Below, in pieces: positions 28,885 to 39,977 of a DNA stretch of 64,000 nt. How positions within the stretch are numbered: position 1 is the stretch's first letter; every line of letters begins with the position of its first letter. The notes beneath the pieces were generated by a model that saw nothing but the letters and a program-made list of their open reading frames with translations, had not been told where the DNA came from and made no database searches. The position numbers and the translations under genes are program-made. Source of the stretch: Agrococcus jejuensis (GTDB lineage: Bacteria > Actinomycetota > Actinomycetes > Actinomycetales > Microbacteriaceae); contig NZ_LT629695.1 in NCBI RefSeq assembly GCF_900099705.1, positions 1,674,001-1,738,000 on the forward strand, read 5' to 3'.

Positions 28885-30609
28885 TCAGGGCGTCGGCACC
28901 GGGATCGACGGAGTGGGGTCGGTCGGCGGCTCGGTCGACGGCGGCGTGGTCTCCTCGGGCGCCGTCACGGTGAACGTGACCGGCTGCGACGCCGGGCTCG
29001 TGAGCGTCTCGCGACCGTCGGACGAGCAGACGACGACGTACGACACCGACGTCTGGCCCTCGGCGAGCGGGTCGACCGTCGCCTGCGCGTTCTGCGTCGC
29101 GAGCTGCAGCGGCGCGCCGTTCGGTCCCGTGATCGTCGCGGTGTAGCTCGCAGAGTAGCCGGCGGGGCACGATGCGACCGTCCAGGTCACCGTCGCGGAT
29201 CCGCCGGGCTCGAGGTCGCCCTCCGCGCCCTGCAGCGTCGGCGTCGCCGGCGCACCGAGCGTCGGCAGCGGTGCGTAGATCGTGCCGGTGATCGTCGTGC
29301 CCTCCACGACCTCGCCCGTCGGGTTCACCTGGTAGACCGTGCCGGCGTCGTCCTCGGTCGGGGCCGCCTCGCCCACCTGCACGTCGGCGACCAGGCCCTG
29401 GCCCTCGATCGCGTCACGGAACTCCTCCTCGGTCATGCCGACGTAGTCGGCCTCCGAGATCGCGATGGGCTCGGCCGTCTCCGACGGCGTGGCCGACGGA
29501 GGCGTCGACTCCTCGGGCTCGTCGCCCCCCATGCCGAGCATCGCCCACACGAGCGCCACGAGACCCGCGACGAGCAGGATCGCACCGATCACGATGACGG
29601 GGATGAGCCACGGGCGGCGCTTCCGCTCCGCATCCTGGCGCGTGTCGTCGTCGACGGCCACGGGGAACGCCGCCGTCGCCGGCGCGGACTGCGTGCCGAT
29701 GACGCGCGTCGTCGCCTGCGTGGGCGCATCGATCGTCGCGAACGAGTCGGTGGATGCGATGCCCGGCACGATCGCCGCGGCGCCCGCGATGTCGCCGCGG
29801 CGCAGCATCGTGGCCGCACGCGACAGGTGCGCGGCCGACGTCGGACGGTCGGCCGGCTTCTTCGCGATGCACGACAGCACGAGGTTGCGCACGGGCTCCG
29901 GCACGGTGCCGGGCAGCTCGGGCGGCGCGTCGTTGATGTGCGCCATCGCGATCGCCACCTGCGACTCGCCCGTGAACGGACGACGACCCGCGAGGGCCTC
30001 GTACGCGACGATGCCGAGCGAGTAGATGTCGGTCGCGGGCGCAGCGGGCTGGCCGCTCGCCTGCTCGGGCGACAGGTACTGCACCGTGCCCATCACCTGA
30101 CCCGTGGCCGTGAGCGGCACCTGGTCGGCGATGCGAGCGATGCCGAAGTCGGTGATCTTCACGCGCCCCTCGGGCGTGATGAGCAGGTTGCCCGGCTTGA
30201 TGTCGCGGTGCACGAGGCCGGCCTGGTGGGCGGCGTGCAGCGCCGCCGACGTCTGCGCGACGATGTCGAGCACCTTGTCGGCGGGCAGCGTGCGATCGCG
30301 GTCGAGGATGGCGCTCAGCGGCTCGCCGGGGACGAGCTCCATCACGAGGAAGGCGCTGCCCTCCTCCTCGCCGTAGTCGAACACGTTCGCGATGCCCTCG
30401 TGGTTCACGAGCGCCGCGTGCCGTGCCTCCGCGCGGAATCGCTCGAGGAACCCGGGGTCCCCCATGTACTCGTCCTTGAGGATCTTCAACGCCACCGTGC
30501 GGCCGATGACGAGGTCGCTGGCCTGCCAGACCTCGCCCATGCCGCCGATGGCGATCCTCGACGTGAGCTGGTATCGCCCACCGAAGGTGAGTCCGCTCGT
30601 TGGTCTCAT
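28885..30609 (-). CDS. pknA: Ser/Thr protein kinase PknA with extracellular domain
   Basis: Hanks-type kinase (574 residues). The kinase domain (about 11-270) has IGGMGEVW, Lys42 in VALKIL, HRDIKPGN and DFGIARI. A linker and a membrane helix (about 345-368) lead to one PASTA-like repeat (YVGMTEEEFRDAIEGQGL onward) and a further Ig-like beta domain (PTLQGAEGDLEPGGSATVTW) with two cysteines, then a Thr/Pro tail. Mycobacterial PknA has no such sensor region, so this form differs. The ATG overlaps the pbpA stop (ATGA). Confidence 0.93.
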   Translation of the reverse strand: MRPTSGLTFGGRYQLTSRIAIGGMGEVWQASDLVIGRTVALKILKDEYMGDPGFLERFRAEARHAALVNHEGIANVFDYGEEEGSAFLVMELVPGEPLSAILDRDRTLPADKVLDIVAQTSAALHAAHQAGLVHRDIKPGNLLITPEGRVKITDFGIARIADQVPLTATGQVMGTVQYLSPEQASGQPAAPATDIYSLGIVAYEALAGRRPFTGESQVAIAMAHINDAPPELPGTVPEPVRNLVLSCIAKKPADRPTSAAHLSRAATMLRRGDIAGAAAIVPGIASTDSFATIDAPTQATTRVIGTQSAPATAAFPVAVDDDTRQDAERKRRPWLIPVIVIGAILLVAGLVALVWAMLGMGGDEPEESTPPSATPSETAEPIAISEADYVGMTEEEFRDAIEGQGLVADVQVGEAAPTEDDAGTVYQVNPTGEVVEGTTITGTIYAPLPTLGAPATPTLQGAEGDLEPGGSATVTWTVASCPAGYSASYTATITGPNGAPLQLATQNAQATVDPLAEGQTSVSYVVVCSSDGRETLTSPASQPVTFTVTAPEETTPPSTEPPTDPTPSIPVPTP

Positions 30610-32084
30610 GAGTTCAGCACCGCCTCGATGATCGCTCTGCCGATGGGTGCGGCCACCTCGTTCGAGGTGTCTGCCGCGATGTTCTGCTCAGGGACGACGA
30701 CGACGGCGACGGCGACCTGCTGGCCGTCCGCCCCCTCCGCGAAGCCCGTGAACCAGAGGTTGAAGGGTCGATCGCCCGACTCGTCGTTCTCGGCCGTGCC
30801 GGTCTTGCCACCGACCGTCACGCCCGGGATCGCCGCGTTCGAGGCGAGTCCCTGCTCGACGCCCTGCACCATCAGATCCTGCATGGTCTGGGCCGTGGAC
30901 TCGCTGACCGCTTGCCCCATCGACTGGGGGGCGGGCTCGGCGATGACGTCGAGCGACTCGGTGTCGATGACCTCGTCGACGAGCTGCGGCTGCATGAGCT
31001 CCCCGTCGTTCGCGATCGCCGCGGTCGTCATCGCCACCTGCAGCGGCGTCACGCGCACGTCGTACTGGCCGAACGACGACAGCTGCAGCTCGGACGGCTC
31101 CATGTCCTCCGGGTACGTCGACGCCGTGACCGACTGCGGGATCTGCAGCGCCTGGCCGTATCCGAAGGCGGCCGCCTGCTCGGCGATCGCATCCTCGCCC
31201 AGCTGCTCGCCGAGCTCGGCGAACGGGATGTTGCACGAGTAGATGAGCGCGTTCGTGAGCGACACCTGGTCGCCCTCGCCGCCGCGGCACTCCTGGCGGG
31301 TCGAGTTGTAGATGGGCGTCGAGGTGCCCGTGAGGTTCAGCTCGGCAGGGTTGCCGAACGTCGAGTCGGGCGTGTAGTCGCCGGACTCGATCGCCGCCGC
31401 CGTCACGACGAGCTTGAAGACGGAGCCGGGGAAGTAGAGATCGCCGCCGATCGCGCGGTTCTGCAACGGCTGCGTCGGGTCGGCGATCATCTGCTGGTAC
31501 GCAGCGATGACCGATTGCGTGTCGTGGCTCGCGAAGACGTTCGGGTCGTACGTGGGGGTCGTGGTGAGCGCGAGGATGTCGCCCGTCGCCGGGTCGATCG
31601 CGACCGCGGCGCCCGTCGCGCCGCTCACGCCCGCGAGCGCATCCGTCGCGGCCTGCTGCGCCACGGGGTCGATCGTGAGCTCCACCGACGAGCCCGACGG
31701 GTCCTGGCCCGTGATGAGCTGCTCGACCTGCTGGAAGAACTGGCTCGACGCCTGTCCCGTCAGCTCGTCGTTCATCGCGCCCTCGATGCCGCTGTTGCCC
31801 TGGTCGAGCGAGTAGTAGCCCGTGACAGGAGCGTAGAGCGCCCCCTGCGGATACTGCCGCTGCCACTCGTACTGGTCGCCCGACTCGACGCTCTGCGCGA
31901 CCGGCACGCCATCGACGAGGATCGCGCCGCGCTCGGCGGCGAAGGACGCGAGGATCGTGCGCGAGTTGCGCGGGTCGTCGCGCAGCGCATCCGCCTGCGC
32001 CCACTGGATGATCGACGAGGAGCCGAACAGCGCCACGAACATGCACACGAGCAGCAGGCTCACTCTCGAGAGCTCGCGGTTCAC
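30606..32084 (-). CDS. pbpA: Penicillin-binding protein 2 / PbpA transpeptidase
   Basis: A 492-residue class B penicillin-binding protein that cross-links peptidoglycan with the RodA polymerase encoded upstream. An N-terminal membrane anchor (about 8-28) precedes a dimerisation region and the transpeptidase domain with PGSVFKL (SxxK), SCN (SxN) and VGGKTGTAEN (KTG). The GTG at 32084 overlaps the RodA stop (GTGA), and the stop overlaps the pknA start. Confidence 0.95.
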   Translation of the reverse strand: MNRELSRVSLLLVCMFVALFGSSSIIQWAQADALRDDPRNSRTILASFAAERGAILVDGVPVAQSVESGDQYEWQRQYPQGALYAPVTGYYSLDQGNSGIEGAMNDELTGQASSQFFQQVEQLITGQDPSGSSVELTIDPVAQQAATDALAGVSGATGAAVAIDPATGDILALTTTPTYDPNVFASHDTQSVIAAYQQMIADPTQPLQNRAIGGDLYFPGSVFKLVVTAAAIESGDYTPDSTFGNPAELNLTGTSTPIYNSTRQECRGGEGDQVSLTNALIYSCNIPFAELGEQLGEDAIAEQAAAFGYGQALQIPQSVTASTYPEDMEPSELQLSSFGQYDVRVTPLQVAMTTAAIANDGELMQPQLVDEVIDTESLDVIAEPAPQSMGQAVSESTAQTMQDLMVQGVEQGLASNAAIPGVTVGGKTGTAENDESGDRPFNLWFTGFAEGADGQQVAVAVVVVPEQNIAADTSNEVAAPIGRAIIEAVLNS

Positions 32085-33700
32085 GAGGTCACCACCCTTC
32101 GTTGCAGTCGTACGGTGTCGGACAGTCGCAGCAGCAGCGCCACGATGATCCAGTTCGCGACGAGCGACGAGCCGCCCGCCGCCATGAACGGCGTCGTGAG
32201 TCCCGTGAGCGGGATGACGCGGGTCACGCCGCCGACGACGATGAAGACCTGCAGCGCGATCACGAACGCGAGGCCCACGGCCAGCAGCTTCGTGAAGTCG
32301 TCGGAGCCGAGGTAGCCGATGCGGATGCCGCGCGAGACGAGCACCAGGAACAGGGCGAGGACGGCGAACATGCCGACCATGCCGAGCTCCTCGCCGATCG
32401 ACGCCATGATGAAGTCCGACTCGGCGTGCGGCACGAGGTCGGGGCGGCCGAGGCCGAGGCCCGTGCCGATGAGCCCGCCGGCCGCCATGCCGAAGATGCC
32501 GGTCACGAGCTGGTACGAGCTGCCGGAGGGGCGCGCGAAGACGTCCTGGTCGAACGCGCGCAGCCAGCCCTCGACGCGCGACTCGACGCGGCCGATGCCG
32601 AGGCCCTCGAGCGACGCGGGGTCGAGGCGCAGCAGCACGAACGCCACGACGATGCCGACGCCTGCGGCGAGGATGCTCGACACGAGCCAGCCCAGCCCGC
32701 CATCGGCGCGCCAGCGCTGCACCGCCATGGCGGCGAACGCGCCGAGGATGCCGAGCACCGACAGCACGATCACGCCGATGCCGACGCGCTGCATCCACTC
32801 GGCCTCGCCGCGCGTGAGCAGCCACAGCAGGCCGCCGGCGAGCACGACGAGCAGGAGGCCGATGACGATCCACGAGCGTCGCCCCGTCGCGACGTAGAGC
32901 ATGACGGTGAAGAGGCCGAAGTAGAGCAGGCCCGTGCCGAGGTCGCCCTGCACGACGAGCACCATCATGCACATCGCCCAGACGACGGCGATGGGGCCGA
33001 GGTCGCGCAGGCGCGGCAGCTGCAGGCCCAGCACCTTGCGGCCCGCGATCGAGAGCGAGTCGCGCGCCGTCACGAGGTAGCCGGCGAAGAACACCGCCAG
33101 CGCGATCTTCGCGATCTCGCCGGGCTGGAACGAGAAGCCGCCCACCGAGATCCACACCTGCGCGCCATTGATGGTGGCGCCGATGCCGGGGAGCATCGGC
33201 AGCAGCAGCAGCACGAACGCGATCGCCATGGCCGTGAAGCGGTAGCGCAGCAGCACGCGGTGGTTGCGGATGACGAGCAGCACGACGATCGCCGCCGTCA
33301 TCGCGATGGCCGCCCACACGATCTGGCGGATGCCCGCGGCCTCCCAGCCGAGGTCGCCGCGCGCGATGTCGATGCGGTAGATCATCGCGATGCCGATGCC
33401 GTTGAGCGCCGTCGCGATGGGCAGCAGGAACGGGTCGGCGTCGCGCGCCACGAACCGCAGCACGACGTGCAGCACGAGCGTCATCGCCGCGAGCCCGCCG
33501 AACAGGTACAGCAGCGTGAGGTCGACGGCCTCGAGCGCGCCGATCTGCACGAGCACCATCGCGGCGCCCGCGATCGCCCACGCGATGACGAGCAGGAACA
33601 GCTCGAGCGCCCGCATCTTCTGCGGGTTGCGGATGCGCACGCGGATCGCCTCGGTGGCGTCGCGGATCTGGATCATGCCGGTCTGGAGCGCGTTCGTCAT
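32081..33700 (-). CDS. rodA: FtsW/RodA/SpoVE family peptidoglycan glycosyltransferase
   Basis: SEDS-family lipid II polymerase (539 residues) with about 12 membrane helices. QPGEIAKIALAVFFAGY and GDLGTGLLYFGLF are signature segments; the second carries the Asp needed for catalysis. The C-terminal PLTGLTTPFMAAGGSSL is the family hallmark. Pairing with pbpA in the kinase operon points to RodA rather than the division enzyme FtsW. The ATG at 33700 overlaps the pstP stop. Confidence 0.94.
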   Translation of the reverse strand: MTNALQTGMIQIRDATEAIRVRIRNPQKMRALELFLLVIAWAIAGAAMVLVQIGALEAVDLTLLYLFGGLAAMTLVLHVVLRFVARDADPFLLPIATALNGIGIAMIYRIDIARGDLGWEAAGIRQIVWAAIAMTAAIVVLLVIRNHRVLLRYRFTAMAIAFVLLLLPMLPGIGATINGAQVWISVGGFSFQPGEIAKIALAVFFAGYLVTARDSLSIAGRKVLGLQLPRLRDLGPIAVVWAMCMMVLVVQGDLGTGLLYFGLFTVMLYVATGRRSWIVIGLLLVVLAGGLLWLLTRGEAEWMQRVGIGVIVLSVLGILGAFAAMAVQRWRADGGLGWLVSSILAAGVGIVVAFVLLRLDPASLEGLGIGRVESRVEGWLRAFDQDVFARPSGSSYQLVTGIFGMAAGGLIGTGLGLGRPDLVPHAESDFIMASIGEELGMVGMFAVLALFLVLVSRGIRIGYLGSDDFTKLLAVGLAFVIALQVFIVVGGVTRVIPLTGLTTPFMAAGGSSLVANWIIVALLLRLSDTVRLQRRVVTS

Positions 33701-34935
33701 GGCGACGACACCTCCAGTCGATCCACGATCTGGTTCGCGGCGTCGAGGCTGTCGGCGTTGATCGTCTGCTCGATGCGCTGCTGCTCGAACTCCGTCAGCT
33801 CCGACAGCTCGATGTCGGTGACCTGCACCTCCGACGACAGCACGATGGGCCCGACGTCGCTCTGCACGCCCTGGTAGATCGTGACGTAGCCCGCGTCGTT
33901 CGCGCCGACGAAGTAGTGCGTCTGCGTCCACGCGTAGAAGCCGAGCGCGCCCGCGACGACGGCGATGACCGCGAGGGCGACGCCCACCGTCCACGTGATG
34001 CGGCGGCGCAGCTTCCACCTGCGGTGCTCGGCGAGCAGCTCGGCGAGGTACTCCTCGCTCTCGGGCTCGAAGTGCTCGTACGCCGGCTGCTGCCTCGCCT
34101 GCACGGGATGCAGCAGCAGCTGCGTGAGGCTCATCGGCGTGGCCTCGGGCTCGGCGGCGTCGTAGTCGATCTCGCTCGCGGCGCTGCCGACCGTCTGCGG
34201 CTCGACGCTCGAGTCGGGCGACTCGTCGACGTCGACGATCACGACGGTCACGTTGTCGGGGGCGCCGTGGCTCAGCGCCTCCTGCACGAGGCGGTCGGCC
34301 GTGGCACCCGCATCCCGCCGCTGCCCCAGCAGCTGCGCGAGGCGCGACTCGCCCACGACGCCCGAGAGGCCGTCGGAGCACACGAGCCAGCGGTCGCCGG
34401 GCAGGGCGTCCTCGATGAGGCCGTCGACCTCGGGGTGCGTCTCGATGTTGCCGAGCACGCGCATGACGACGTTGCGCCGCGGATGCGTCTCGGCCTCCTC
34501 GCGCGTGATGCGGCCCGCCTCGACGAGCTTCTGCACGAACGTGTGGTCGGTCGTGATCTGCGTGAGCGCACCGACGCGGTAGCGGTAGATGCGCGAGTCG
34601 CCGATGTGCGCGATCGCCATGCGGTCGCCGACGCGCACGATGCCCGACACCGTCGTGCCCATGCCGACGAGCTCGGGGTGCTCGCGCATGGTCGACTGCA
34701 GCTTCTCGCCGGCCGACTGGATCATGCCCTTGAGGTCGTCGAGCGCCTCCTCGGGGCTCGCGTGCTCGTGGTCGGCGTCGCGGAGCCTGCGGATCGTCAG
34801 CGCCGACGCGACGTCGCCGCCCGCGTGGCCGCCCATGCCGTCGGCGACGACGAACAGGTGCGCGCCCGCGTAGCCGGAGTCCTGGTTGTCGCTCCGGACC
34901 CTGCCGACGTGGCTGCGTGCTGCCGCGAGGGCCAC
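33697..34935 (-). CDS. pstP: PP2C family Ser/Thr phosphatase PstP
   Basis: Membrane-anchored phosphatase (412 residues) that reverses PknA/PknB phosphorylation. The PP2C domain (about 1-235) has metal-binding motifs SDNQDSG, VVADGMGGHAGG, CSDGLSG and APDNVTVV. A juxtamembrane region, one membrane helix (about 312-334) and an extracellular tail of ~75 residues follow. It starts at a GTG 1 bp after the fhaB stop codon, so translation is coupled. Confidence 0.95.
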   Translation of the reverse strand: MALAAARSHVGRVRSDNQDSGYAGAHLFVVADGMGGHAGGDVASALTIRRLRDADHEHASPEEALDDLKGMIQSAGEKLQSTMREHPELVGMGTTVSGIVRVGDRMAIAHIGDSRIYRYRVGALTQITTDHTFVQKLVEAGRITREEAETHPRRNVVMRVLGNIETHPEVDGLIEDALPGDRWLVCSDGLSGVVGESRLAQLLGQRRDAGATADRLVQEALSHGAPDNVTVVIVDVDESPDSSVEPQTVGSAASEIDYDAAEPEATPMSLTQLLLHPVQARQQPAYEHFEPESEEYLAELLAEHRRWKLRRRITWTVGVALAVIAVVAGALGFYAWTQTHYFVGANDAGYVTIYQGVQSDVGPIVLSSEVQVTDIELSELTEFEQQRIEQTINADSLDAANQIVDRLEVSSP

Positions 34936-34936
34936 G

Positions 34937-35503
34937 TCACCGCCTCAGCTCGAACGTGGTGGTGCCGATGCGCAGCTCCACGCCCGAGGCTGCGACCGCG
35001 GATCCCTGCACGCGACGCCCGGCGACGAACGTGCCGTTCGTCGAGCCGAGGTCCTCGATGCGCCACTCGTCGCCGCGCAGCACGAGGCGGGCGTGGTTCG
35101 ACGACGTGTAGTCGTCCTTGACCTGCAGGCCCGAGCCGCTCGAGCGGCCGATCGTGAGGCCCGTGGCGGGGAGGTCCATCTCGAGCCCGGCGCGAGGGCC
35201 GCCCGTGACGACGAGGCGGCTGGCCGGTCGGGCTGCGGCGGTCGGGGCGCTCGCGCTGCGCGAGCCGCGGCCCATGTTCGTGACCGTCGTCGCGGCGTCG
35301 GGCGAGGCGACGGGCGCGGATGCGCGCGCGGGCGTCGTGGGTGCGGGGCTCGGGCTCGGCGTCGGTGCCGGCGTGCCCTGCTGCAGTCGCGTGATGCGCG
35401 ACCCGAACAGGTCGCTGCGCAGCGAGTACACGACGATGAAGATGAAGACCCACAGCAGCACGAGGAAGGCCACGCGCAGCAGCAGCAGCGTCAGTGCGGT
35501 CAT
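34937..35503 (-). CDS. fhaB: FHA-domain membrane protein FhaB (FipA)
   Basis: A 188-residue protein with an N-terminal membrane helix (LLLLRVAFLVLLWVFIFIVV), an Ala/Pro/Thr-rich linker containing a possible kinase-target sequence TTVTNMGRG, and a C-terminal FHA domain (about 105-185: LTIGRSSGSG, SSNHARLVL, LGSTNGTFV) that binds phosphothreonine. In mycobacteria FhaB/FipA links kinase signals to division proteins. Start and stop overlap or abut neighbours. Confidence 0.93.
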   Translation of the reverse strand: MTALTLLLLRVAFLVLLWVFIFIVVYSLRSDLFGSRITRLQQGTPAPTPSPSPAPTTPARASAPVASPDAATTVTNMGRGSRSASAPTAAARPASRLVVTGGPRAGLEMDLPATGLTIGRSSGSGLQVKDDYTSSNHARLVLRGDEWRIEDLGSTNGTFVAGRRVQGSAVAASGVELRIGTTTFELRR

Positions 35504-36177
35504 CGGTCGCCCCTCGACTCGGCGAGCACGCGGTACACGAGCCTCGTCGATCCGATGTCGATGATCGAGTCGGGCTCGAGCAGCGACTTCTTCAGCGTGC
35601 GCCCGTTCAGCAGCGTGCCGTTCGTGGAGCCGAGATCCGAGATCTGCGCCCGCGAGCCGTCCCACACGATCTCGGCGTGCGCGCGCGAGGCGCCCGCATC
35701 GTCGACCGTGATGTCGGCATCCGAGCCGCGCCCGATGATCGTGCGGCCCTTGCGCAGCGAGACGCGATTGCCCTTGATGTCGACGACCGCGCGCCACGCG
35801 ACCTCGCCCTTCGCGAGCTCCGCATCCACGGCGAGGATGCCCGTCGACAGCGCGTCGTCGCGCTCGAGCGTCAGGTCGATGCCGCCGGCGAACGAGTACT
35901 GGTTCTCGGCCGCGTGCTTCTGGATCGCCGAGGTCAGCTCGTCGGTGAGCGACTCGCCCAGGCGCTGCATGCGCGCGTGGTCCTCGGGCGACAGGCGCAC
36001 GGTGAGGCGATTGGGCACGAGGATGCGGTCGCGCGAGACGACGGACGCGTTGGTGTCGAGCTCGCGCTTGAGCGCAGCCGCGATCTCCAACGGCTCGACG
36101 CCGCTGCGGAACGTCTTGGCGAACGCGCCGTTGACGACCCGCTCGAGCCCACGCTCGAAGCTGTCGAGGAATCCCAC
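35500..36177 (-). CDS. fhaA: FHA-domain protein FhaA
   Basis: A 225-residue cytosolic protein. The N-terminal DUF3662 domain (GFLDSFERGLERVVNGAFAK, VEPLEIAAALKRELD) is joined almost directly to a C-terminal FHA domain (about 145-220: TIIGRGSDADI, SRAHAEIVW, LGSTNGTLLNG). FhaA of mycobacteria has a long linker between the two; here it is short. It recognises phosphorylated partners such as MviN. GTG at 36177 gives the conserved start. First gene of the seven-gene operon. Confidence 0.93.
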   Translation of the reverse strand: MGFLDSFERGLERVVNGAFAKTFRSGVEPLEIAAALKRELDTNASVVSRDRILVPNRLTVRLSPEDHARMQRLGESLTDELTSAIQKHAAENQYSFAGGIDLTLERDDALSTGILAVDAELAKGEVAWRAVVDIKGNRVSLRKGRTIIGRGSDADITVDDAGASRAHAEIVWDGSRAQISDLGSTNGTLLNGRTLKKSLLEPDSIIDIGSTRLVYRVLAESRGDR

Positions 36178-36299
36178 CGTCTTGTCGTGCCTCTCGTCTC
36201 GTGCGCCCCTCAGGGTACGGGATGAACGTAGCGACCGCGTCGCAGGGCCCGTTGGACCTGATAGAGTCGCGTGGTTGGTCTGCAGCGATGCGGCCACAC

Positions 36300-36383
36300 G
36301 CGCGAGTGGCGGAATTGGCAGACGCGCTGGCTTCAGGTGCCAGTGCCCGCAAGGGCGTGGGGGTTCAAGTCCCCCCTCGCGCA
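36300..36383 (+). tRNA. tRNA-Leu (CAG anticodon)
   Basis: An 84-nt class II tRNA with acceptor GCGCGAG / CTCGCGC, anticodon CAG at 36334-36336, a long variable arm (TGCCCGCAAGGGCGT) and T-loop GGTTCAAGTCC. CCA is not encoded. A TAGAGT -10 at 36262-36267 is the likely promoter. A hairpin terminator follows at 36403. Confidence 0.97.
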
Positions 36384-36402
36384 CGGTGCTCCTCGGAGCA
36401 GG

Positions 36403-36439
36403 ACGAAGGCCCCGGATCCCATGGATTCGGGGCCTTCGT
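36403..36439 (+). terminator. Terminator after tRNA-Leu
   Basis: Stem ACGAAGGCCCCGgATCC / GGATtCGGGGCCTTCGT with one mismatch and a CATG loop. Confidence 0.85.
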
Positions 36440-36467
36440 CGTGCGTGGGGGACGGGTTCGGCTCGCG

Positions 36468-36668
36468 CTACGGCTCGCGGCGGCGGTCGAGCAGCGCGCT
36501 CACGATGAGCAGCACGACGCCGATGCCCGCGACCGGCAGGCCCAGCACGACGAGCGCGCCGGCGCCGATGTTGGCGTCGGGCGTGGGAGCGACGAGGTTC
36601 CAGAGCCAGCCGACGATGGCGGCGAGCGCGCCGGTGGCGGCGACGATGGTGGCGATGCTGCGGAGCAC
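36468..36668 (-). CDS. Small two-helix membrane protein
   Basis: A 66-residue hypothetical protein starting at a GTG preceded by GAGAGAGG. It has two hydrophobic helices, SIATIVAATGALAAIVGWLW (4-23) and ALVVLGLPVAGIGVVLLIVS (about 39-58), and ends DRRREP. No family is recognised. It is convergent with tRNA-Leu and divergent from the GPP34 gene. Confidence 0.55.
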   Translation of the reverse strand: MLRSIATIVAATGALAAIVGWLWNLVAPTPDANIGAGALVVLGLPVAGIGVVLLIVSALLDRRREP

Positions 36669-36815
36669 GGTCTTGCCTCTCTCTTGCTGTGCCCATCCGA
36701 CACCGTGCCGCCCGGGCATGGTCAAGGGCCACGGCTCGGGGCTTGACTCGGCCCCGAGGGCACGGTGCCTGATGGATGCATCGGGTCGGGGCTCGCTCGG
36801 CCGGGAGGGACATCC

Positions 36816-37493
36816 ATGGACGACGACCTGCTGCTCGTCGAGGACCTGCTGCTCGTGCTGCTCGACGACGACGGCGGCCACATCCACGGCGAGGGGATGC
36901 TGTACGCGATCCTCGGCGGCGCCGTGATCGTCGAGCTCGCCCAGCGCGGGCTCGTGCGCACCGACTCCGGGCAGACCGTCGAGGTCGTCGCCGGCGCGAC
37001 GCCGCCCGCCGACCCGCTGCTGCGCGCGGCGTTCGACACCATCGCGACCAAGCGGCGCCTCGTGCTCACCCGCATCGCCGAGATCGGGCCCTCGCTGCGC
37101 GAGGACGTGCTCGATCGGCTCGAGGCGCGCGGCCTCGTCGAGCGCTCGCGCGAGCGGGTGCTGGGGTTCATCCCGGTGACGCGACTGCGCACGCTCGACA
37201 CGACGCATGAGGATGCGGTCGTCGCACGGCTGCGCGCCGTGCTCGTGGACGGCGAGCAGCCCGATGCGCGCACCGCGGCGCTCGCGGCGCTGCTGTGGGC
37301 GAGCGACCAGCTGCCCGCGCTGCACGCGCGCATCCCGTGGACGAACGACGTCGCCTCGCGTGCGCTCGCGCTGCAGCAGGGCGACTGGGGTGCGTCGGCC
37401 GTCGACGTGTACGTCGCGAGCGTGCTCGCGGCGACCGTCGCGGTGTCGACGGCGGTCGCGACCGCGGCGGCGACGGGGAAGGCGCCTTCGTAG
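36816..37493 (+). CDS. GPP34 (GOLPH3-like) family phosphoprotein
   Basis: A 225-residue protein of the Golgi phosphoprotein 3 fold. LLLVEDLLLVLLDDDGG at the start, then YAILGGAVIVELAQRG and LVERSRERVLGFIPVTR are characteristic. Eukaryotic GOLPH3 binds phosphatidylinositol 4-phosphate; the many actinobacterial homologues have no settled role. ATG at 36816 follows GGGAGGGA. Confidence 0.88.
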   Translation: MDDDLLLVEDLLLVLLDDDGGHIHGEGMLYAILGGAVIVELAQRGLVRTDSGQTVEVVAGATPPADPLLRAAFDTIATKRRLVLTRIAEIGPSLREDVLDRLEARGLVERSRERVLGFIPVTRLRTLDTTHEDAVVARLRAVLVDGEQPDARTAALAALLWASDQLPALHARIPWTNDVASRALALQQGDWGASAVDVYVASVLAATVAVSTAVATAAATGKAPS

Positions 37494-37544
37494 GTCGGTC
37501 GCCTCGCGAGGGACATCGGGGATCGGCGCACTCGCGGTGACTCC

Positions 37545-37592
37545 GGTCTCGTGACGCGGGCTCGCTGCGCTCGCGCGCTCCTCGACCAGCTG
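37545..37592. repeat. Right-half copy of the ~160-bp palindrome
   Basis: GGTCTCGTGACG ... CTCCTCGACCAGCTG is present without the left half, consistent with a deletion remnant. Confidence 0.7.
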
Positions 37593-37633
37593 GTGGGGAG
37601 CCGTCGCATCGTGCCGCGTGCGAGGCTCGTGGC

Positions 37634-39889
<2,256 letters not shown>

Positions 39890-39904
39890 CGCGGGGATGC
39901 AGCA

Positions 39905-39932
39905 GCGGGGCGAGCCTTCGGGCTCGCCCCGC
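39905..39932. terminator. Bidirectional terminator
   Basis: Perfect 12-bp stem GCGGGGCGAGCC / GGCTCGCCCCGC closed by a stable TTCG loop, between the convergent cupin and XRE genes. Confidence 0.85.
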
Positions 39933-39977
39933 CTCGTCGTGCGTGGGGATGGTCGGCCGCGGCCGACCGCATCCACC

